Assembly (NCBI GenBank): GCA_002794735.1
Contig: NBAZ01000007.1
Location: 1,480,636-1,544,635 of the forward strand
Source: Pyrrhoderma lamaoense
Lineage: Eukaryota; Basidiomycota; Agaricomycetes; Hymenochaetales; Hymenochaetaceae
Length of the DNA stretch: 64,000 bases
Direction: 5' to 3'
Positions within the stretch are counted from its first letter, which is position 1, and each line of letters opens with the position of its first letter. This document shows, in pieces, positions 57,851 through 64,000 of the stretch. The position numbers were made by a program, and so were the translations under genes. The notes under the pieces are model-generated. The model ran no database searches. It saw only the letters and a list, made by a program, of their open reading frames with translations, and was not told the DNA's origin.

Positions 57851-60800
57851 TAAGGAGAAGAAGTTCTGTCACATCCAACAACGATGCTCAGAGCGTACAT
57901 CACTGCAAGTTAGTAGCTACAAAGTCTGAGATCTTGATAAATGGCTGATAGTTTATAAATGATAATATCATAAGTGTTAGGAAATTGCGCTTTGTCGTGT
58001 AATCGATAAAGAGATTATCGAGAAGATGAAGACTTAAATTCCAAGCGTACATATAGGCATATATCAAGGCAAGTATAGATTTGATTCTCTTACTTATCTC
58101 TATTGTATGATAGTTACTGTATACTGTCTTTGACCTATATCTACTTTTAGGGAATCATGCACCTTCTGAGCACGCCACCATCAGCGTACCCAAAACCTAA
58201 GTTAACCCCAGTAAACCTTCCAGCAATAGGGATCGCTTAAAGGAGGTAAGCCACACATGAACGAAGGCTGGGAAAAAAAAAAAAAAAACTCTTTCTGACC
58301 TCCTTCTGCTCCCCCAGAATGCTTTTCTCCGCATAAATCACATTAAGTGCATGAATATCAATGGCAAAATCCAAATCAGGGACCTATCAGATACTGACTC
58401 CCGAAAGCTTTGAAAGAGCCGTAACTGGAAATGCTACTAGGGCTCTCTTCAAAACGGAGGTGGTAGATAAGACCTACATACGGAATACAAATACACATGG
58501 TCTTAGGTACTCCTCTCACCAGAACGGTTCATAGATCGTCTTAAGTGGACGAGTACTGAACCTGGGGAAGTATGAATACTCTGGGACGATTTGTTTCTGT
58601 CCGTCTCTCCGTGTATGACACATTATTATGATACATGGAGAAAATACGCATCGAACGAAGCATAATATCCAATACATTACCCCTGTATCCCTCCTTCTCA
58701 TATCTATCTGAGAACTACAACAAACCTCTTGAACGGAACTCATATATAATACTTGCTACCGGAACTAGCGACTCCTTACTTCGCACTTTGTGAACGCAAA
58801 GAATAGTCACTTTCTCTTTCATACTACCATATGGAAATGATGCCGAACCGACAAAAGCCACTTGATGATTGATCAATTTTCTCTTTATATGGAGTGGTAG
58901 TTCTTCTCCCCAAGAAGAGAAGACGTGATACGCCAGAACAGTCGTACAAAGCACATGACAAGGTTAGTTCATCCCCCTTTCTACTCGATTATTACATATA
59001 CACACATTCGGAAGCCTTTTAGATACTAACTATTACGCCTACATCCATTTTTTAGTTTGTTGATATACAAGTGTCGTAGGACAGCATCATACGACCGCAA
59101 TGCAAATACCATGCATTTATCTCCAACACCAAAAATTTTGTTATATGGCTATATACTTCCGCAACCAGCCATACGATCACCTTGATTAGACACCACCTTG
59201 GATATATGTTATAAGTATAGACGGGTGGATATGCAATTGTCTGGCGAAGAATGATACCAATTTTACAAATTCCACCGATCATAACCGATATCGATATCTT
59301 AGGAGAATCGTTGAAGTACCCCTCTCCCTTCCCTCTTCCCCTCCACCCCTCCACTTTTCCTTCGTTGATTTACGTCATCCAAAATTAGAAAGAAAGAAAA
59401 CAAAATACTGAAATCTTGATGAAAATCAATTACCTCTAGAGGAGTATTCTTGTCCCCCTCCGGTTTTCGCCAATACAGAAGTAACGAAATCGACATGTCA
59501 AGCCCCTCCCCTCTCCCCCCCCCCCCCCGTCGAAAAAAATCAAACAGGGGGGTGCTGAAAAAAATCTTTCCTTCCAGTCGTATCTGGGGGAACGTTAAAA
59601 AAGTGGGGAAACTACCCCGCAAGAACCTATATACGCTCTCGGAATCTTCCCCCCTCACCCTCCCCAATCAAAATATAAGTGCTAGGCGAGGTGTGTTCGC
59701 CTGGACTCTCACCATGATCCACCTTGCATGTATGCGTTATTATCATATCTATCAGAGACCTTGCGTGCTCCGTAGTAGCCGAAGAGATAACAAAGAAAGC
59801 GTTTCATGCGTCCACTGCTCCATCGTCAATATTGAACACACAGGATGATGATGATGAGAATAGAGTAAAGTACTAAGAAGTCATAGTTTTGTAGTTTTGG
59901 GAGTTTTTTCTGGGGATAGATCTAGATAGGGGGGATGTAAGTGGATAAGAGGAGGATGGTGAAGGGGGGGAGTGCACGAAGAATAGAATATATATAGAAT
60001 AATGTAGAAAAGATTAAACTAGAACCATATCCTTATCTGTCTAAGTTTATCTATCCATCCATCTATCCATCGATTTATATGTATATGAACACAATTAATC
60101 AACTTAAGAAGAATCAAAAGAAAATCAGGCTGTTCTAACATGACCCATTAGGCATTACGTAAGATGGCTTGACAAGAAAACAAAAAAACAATGGAACACA
60201 TAAAAGCATACGCACACACACGTACACAACATTTATTGAATAATGATTACTTTACCAGGAGTTAGTATGTAAGTATGGTATAAATTGGGGTATACTGTAA
60301 CAGTACTTTATTGTACGCAGTTGTTAAAATAAATGGAGAAGGGGGGGGGGGTGAGGTAAGAGTGATGGAAGCAAAAGCAAACGAAAAATGAGTGGATTTC
60401 AAAACAAACCAAAGAAGCATACAAACGTTAAACTTCGATGCAGTACTAATTGGCTAGTATCAAAGTCGAAGCCCAAGAAGTTATACTTATATATAATATA
60501 TGAGATATAAAAGTTAAAAGGCTAAGATCAGCTGTTTACTGTTAACGGTTTAACATGTTAACTTTTTTTTTAATTTGGTATGCTCGTTTTGCTTTCTTTC
60601 TTTGTCATATGTCTCTTTTTCTTTTCTTTTCTGTTTTTTTTTTTGGTTTCAAATTATTTGCTTGTCTTTCATTAGGTGTTGTTAGAAGTATGAGCGAAAG
60701 AGAGAGAAGAGGTAATCGACGGTCGAAGGTCGATGATTGAGATCAAAGATAATATTGTTTTCTCTCATCCTTTTACGTGTTTTGCATTTCTTTCTGTCTT

Positions 60801-62128
60801 TCCTCTTATTGATAGTTGAGCGTGGCTGGTGGGTGGAGGAGGAGAGGAGAGGAGAGGAGAAAAGTGAAAAACAAAAAAAGATTCTGTGGCTGGTATTATA
60901 TACACCCATGATATTCGTTGATATTTGAGTGAAAGGAGAGAGTGGCGGAGAGATAGAGAGACAGAGAGACAGAAAGAGAGAGATTAAAGAAGAAGGAGAA
61001 GAAGAAGGAAGAAAGTGAAAAGATGAGATCGAAAAAAAAAGGTAGAGGGCGAAAGTACCTGTAAAAATGACAGAAAAAAAAGTACTACGAGGAGATATTA
61101 ATTGCTATGGAAAACATCGGAGGTCGGGGAGTGCAAGGGCGGTTATAGGAAAGTCGTATAAAGACCACAAAAAATCAAAGGGAACAGAGATTAACCTTGG
61201 CGCTTGAGCTTGAAACTCGGAAACTTGGACCTTTAAAAAAACAATATAAAAGAAGAATTTGAAATGGAAACGGAAAAGGGGGGAGGGGCTATAGAAACGC
61301 TATAAAACCATAACTACAGATGAGTTAAGATGAAAAGGAGGAGGGGGGAGGGGGAACAACTGTCGATGTCACAAAAATTGATTATTACATGTAAGGAGAC
61401 TTGTTGTAAGAAGTATTTAAAAGTCAACAGTGAAGTAAATCGCGAAAAGGGTAGACCTTAGGTAGTCGGTGTATTATTAAAACATTGCAGTGGGAGTATG
61501 AAAGAAGAAAAGAAGAAGAAAAGGGTGATAGGTAAGAGACGGGGTAAAAGTGTAAACAAAGGGGAGGAGTGGATATTAAACAAACAAGGAGATTGTTAAG
61601 GGAAGAAAAATACACTTTTTTAACGAGATTGGAGACGAAGAGAAAGAAAGGGGAAATGGAATTAGTGATTAAAAGCACACCGAAGGGAGGAAAACAACAG
61701 AAGAACGACAACATGAATAAAAATTGGAATGAAAGTAGAAAAAGGAGATATTGGAGTAAATGAGATAAAACAGAAGATTAATCAGAGTCAAGTAATAAAC
61801 AACGGCTCTTTAGTTTCAATTCCACACACAGCAACAACAGCGACAACTTCCTTCTTCTCTTTCTTCTTCTCTTCCTAACCCCCTCTACCTCTCCTAACCC
61901 ATCCTCATCAGACTAAAAAATAAGAAAGAAATAAGAACTTTGTTAGGGACACAACAAGGATCCACACTCCTCCTACCTTATACATTGATTGATTGATTGA
62001 CGAGCAAAGGAAGGAAAGAAAGAAAGAAAAAAAATAGAGAGAAATTATTAGTCAGAAATACACACATCTCCACTTCCACCCTACAAACAACCCCGCACCC
62101 AGACACAGCCAACCTCGTTCGAATCCAA
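57851..62128. other. Gene-poor region with long polypurine tract and homopolymers
   Basis: 57851-59300 is AT-rich without coding character. From about 59880 to 62050 the + strand is mainly A and G (GAGA, GAAGAA, AAAG runs). On the minus strand this pyrimidine-rich sequence follows the stop codon of the epimerase-like gene. Homopolymers include A16 (58273-58288), C14 (59515-59528) and G11 (60341-60351), and there is a GATT repeat at 61983-62000. Open frames on either strand here are low-complexity and mutually overlapping, so I call no gene. Confidence 0.5.
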
Positions 62129-63874
62129 TCACTCTGGCTTCGGCTCCACGTTCGGCCAGCTTCCCTCTTCCTTCCACCTATCAACGACGACCTGCAACTC
62201 AGCCTGCGAAAACTGTTTATGACGCAACTCAAAGCCGACGACCCTCTTGATCTTTTCAGCGCTAAACGCGACAGAGATCTTTGACAGTGCAGAATCGTCC
62301 ATATACGCTGATAGGGGTGTGTTTGGAATTGGTGGATTTGATGTAGTGATCATCTCTGTCCAAGCTGAGACGTGCTCCTCGTTGATGTCTTCGATGATGG
62401 ATTCGCTGAGTTTCGTCATCTGGAAAGGGCGAGGCAAGAAAAGGTGAAATAAAGGTAGACGGAGAACGACGAGCGACCACAAAGTTGGAAAGCACCAACC
62501 GGGAGACAAAGCAATGCAAACAAACAATTCATTAGTCAGAAGATGGCAGGATATGATACTCGAGACTCGAACGTACTCTAGCCATGGTCGTCGTGAAAAA
62601 GTCGTGGAAACCAAAGGTAGTGCCGAACAAAGCGGTGATCTCCGTGCCTATTGAGAGAAGCGTGCTATTCGAGTCATCGACCTATTATTAGTTCACGTAC
62701 ATACAACGGGAGGGGAAAACGTCAGTGACTCAGTTCAGTGAGGTTAGGTACAAGGTTTGAATAAATGATCGTCCGTTGATCGACAGGCAGAAGAAGAAGC
62801 AAGGAGGGATCACATTGGATGACGTCATAAGCAGACGACAAGGGATGACCCTCAGCCCCAGCCCCAGCCACAACGGAACCAAACAAGACCAAGCCGCCCA
62901 CTCACCAAATTAAAGATCGGAGCGACCAACTTCAGACTCCTATCAGGGAACGTAAGCCCCTCAACGCCCTTCACCGTCGTCTTCCCCTTCTCATTACTCG
63001 GTATCTCCTCACCAGCCAACTCAATAGCCTTCGCCTTCCCTTCTTTCGCTATCCACTCCGCCAACACGTACGCAGCAGCCGCGACGTCTTCCACATGTAC
63101 GGTATGCATCGGATTCTTACCCGGGGACCATAACCCTTTCATAGGCTTTTTGAGGTAGCCGTATACGGAGGCTACCGTCATCGTTAACGGAACTAGGAGA
63201 AAGAATAGCTTATATATCAGCGTTTTGTTCATCATGGTTTAGAACACTCACTTATCCCATATTCTATATATGGTCCATACACCAAACCGGGTCGTAAAAT
63301 GACAAGGTTCAAGCTATAAATAGAATGGTATAAAAAGATCAGAAAGAGAGACAAAGGAAGACGGATGGATGAGTATGAGTGGATAGCGTGTGGGTGCAAG
63401 AATAGCTTAGAAGAGTGAAGTAGATCCCTTCATTCATATCAATATCAAGAAGCATCCACACCCCTCTTGATACGAACAGAGTGTTAAAAACTCAAAACCT
63501 TCGTTTCTCAACGGGGATAAGAAACAAACAGAAAACAAGTAGAAAAATGAACAAAAAACCATAAATAAAACCCCTTTCCCTCCAAGGTACACACATACAC
63601 ACACAAAAAAGGGGGAACAGAAATACACCTCCTTTAATAAACCACAAGATGGAAGCCAACGATACGTACCCCTCAATATTCGCCAACACACGTAACGTCT
63701 CATGCCACCAAACACCACGCATCCCAGCCGGCTTAATACTCTCCTTTTCATCATGCGCCCCCTTCTCAGGCGTGTCGTAAAACGGTTGGGTGACGCGCAC
63801 GTACGCTTTTACCCCCGTCTGGCTGCTTCTTCCCCCAAGAGCGTCGCGATGTTCACCGTTTGGTTTACTTGGAT
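62129..63874 (-). CDS. NAD-dependent epimerase/dehydratase-like protein, 5' partial
   Basis: Extended short-chain dehydrogenase (Rossmann) family, C-terminal two thirds; the glycine-rich NAD loop lies outside the window. Exons: 63874-63670 (preceded by more exons beyond the edge), 63313-63252, 63192-62906, 62681-62577, 62419-62129. Visible segments: QVNQTVNIATLLGEEAARRG, AYVRVTQPFYDTPEKG, NLVILRPGLVYGPYIEYG, HTVHVEDVAAAAYVLAEW, AIELAGEEIP, and a C-terminus with KIKRVVGFELRHKQFSQAEL. RPGLVYGP and VHVEDVA are typical of sugar-epimerase-like fungal proteins. The usual YxxxK catalytic pair is not obvious: the position reads GVWWHETLRVL, so catalysis may be lost. One base is missing in the C run 63812-63816 (restores AARRGVKAYV). 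Confidence 0.82.
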
Positions 63875-64000
63875 CTGGTTTTTGTTTTGTCGCAAGCCGG
63901 ATAAAGATCCAGATATATGAAAAAATTCATAACCCCGAAAAAATTAATAGATGCAAGTTAGTATAACAACGTCCATACCAAAAAAAAAACAAATCGCTAT
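63875..64000 (-). other. Probable intron of the epimerase-like gene
   Basis: The exon at 63874 is preceded on the minus strand by an acceptor (ACCAG), so this sequence is most likely intronic, with upstream exons to the right of the window. Confidence 0.4.

Noticed and set aside
59299..59848. Opposing frames over the C14 run (minus 59299-59667, plus 59450-59848)
   Set aside because: Both run through a homopolymer whose length is unreliable and encode low-complexity Gly/Arg or Pro/Ser stretches.

Overview
This window is nuclear DNA from a filamentous basidiomycete, most likely Agaricomycotina. The genes are split by many short introns (mostly 45-65 nt, GT-AG, often with a CTAAC/CTAAT-like branch site), several coding exons are only 3-25 nt long, and most of the recognised proteins are eukaryotic housekeeping proteins. 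The window also holds a PriA-like cysteine-rich secreted protein and a CxC metallothionein, both of fungal type. There is no sign of bacterial operons, phage, CRISPR arrays or an intact transposon. I recognised no tRNA or rRNA gene by eye. All exon coordinates were derived by hand from reading frame, splice signals and family motifs.

Layout. 0-5.2 kb: three + strand genes, cyclin L (5' end outside the window), SRP receptor alpha and the Golgi protein SFT2. 5.7-8.3 kb: glyoxalase II (-) and a Ser/Thr-rich single-pass membrane protein (+). 9.7-14.2 kb: a large EDC4-like mRNA-decapping scaffold (-). 14.2-19.7 kb: a gene-poor stretch ending in a 34-residue, three-exon metallothionein. 20.2-30.0 kb: a dense block of Rab geranylgeranyl transferase alpha (-), splicing factor SYF1 (+), an unidentified predicted-helical protein (-), a WD40 protein (+) and a nitronate monooxygenase (-). 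30.0-33.9 kb: no supported gene. 33.9-54.8 kb: PriA-like protein (+), cytochrome c heme lyase (+), SSF1/Peter Pan (-), PKA catalytic subunit (+), TFB3/MAT1 (-), LigB-type extradiol dioxygenase (+), a C78 (ZUFSP/Mug105-type) peptidase (-), proteasome alpha4 (-), the Sec7 Arf-GEF GEA1/GBF1 (+) and a cytochrome b561 protein (-). 54.8-62.1 kb: gene-poor, with coding-like fragments at 56.3-57.9 kb and a polypurine tract of about 2 kb. 62.1-63.9 kb: an NAD-dependent epimerase-like gene (-) running off the right edge.

The genes are not one pathway. Themes shared by unlinked genes are the secretory and vesicle pathway (SRP receptor, SFT2, RabGGTase, GEA1), RNA metabolism (cyclin L, EDC4, SYF1, SSF1, TFB3), protein turnover (alpha4, C78 peptidase), and metabolism or redox functions (glyoxalase II, nitronate monooxygenase, heme lyase, LigB, b561, metallothionein). 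Several neighbours are head-to-head with gaps of 180-580 bp and probably share promoters.

The most striking window-wide observation is that at least eleven conserved genes each lack one or more single bases in otherwise good exons. Every case I found is a loss, and many sit in G or C runs. That bias points to consensus sequence error rather than a cluster of pseudogenes, but it must be settled before the gene models are used.
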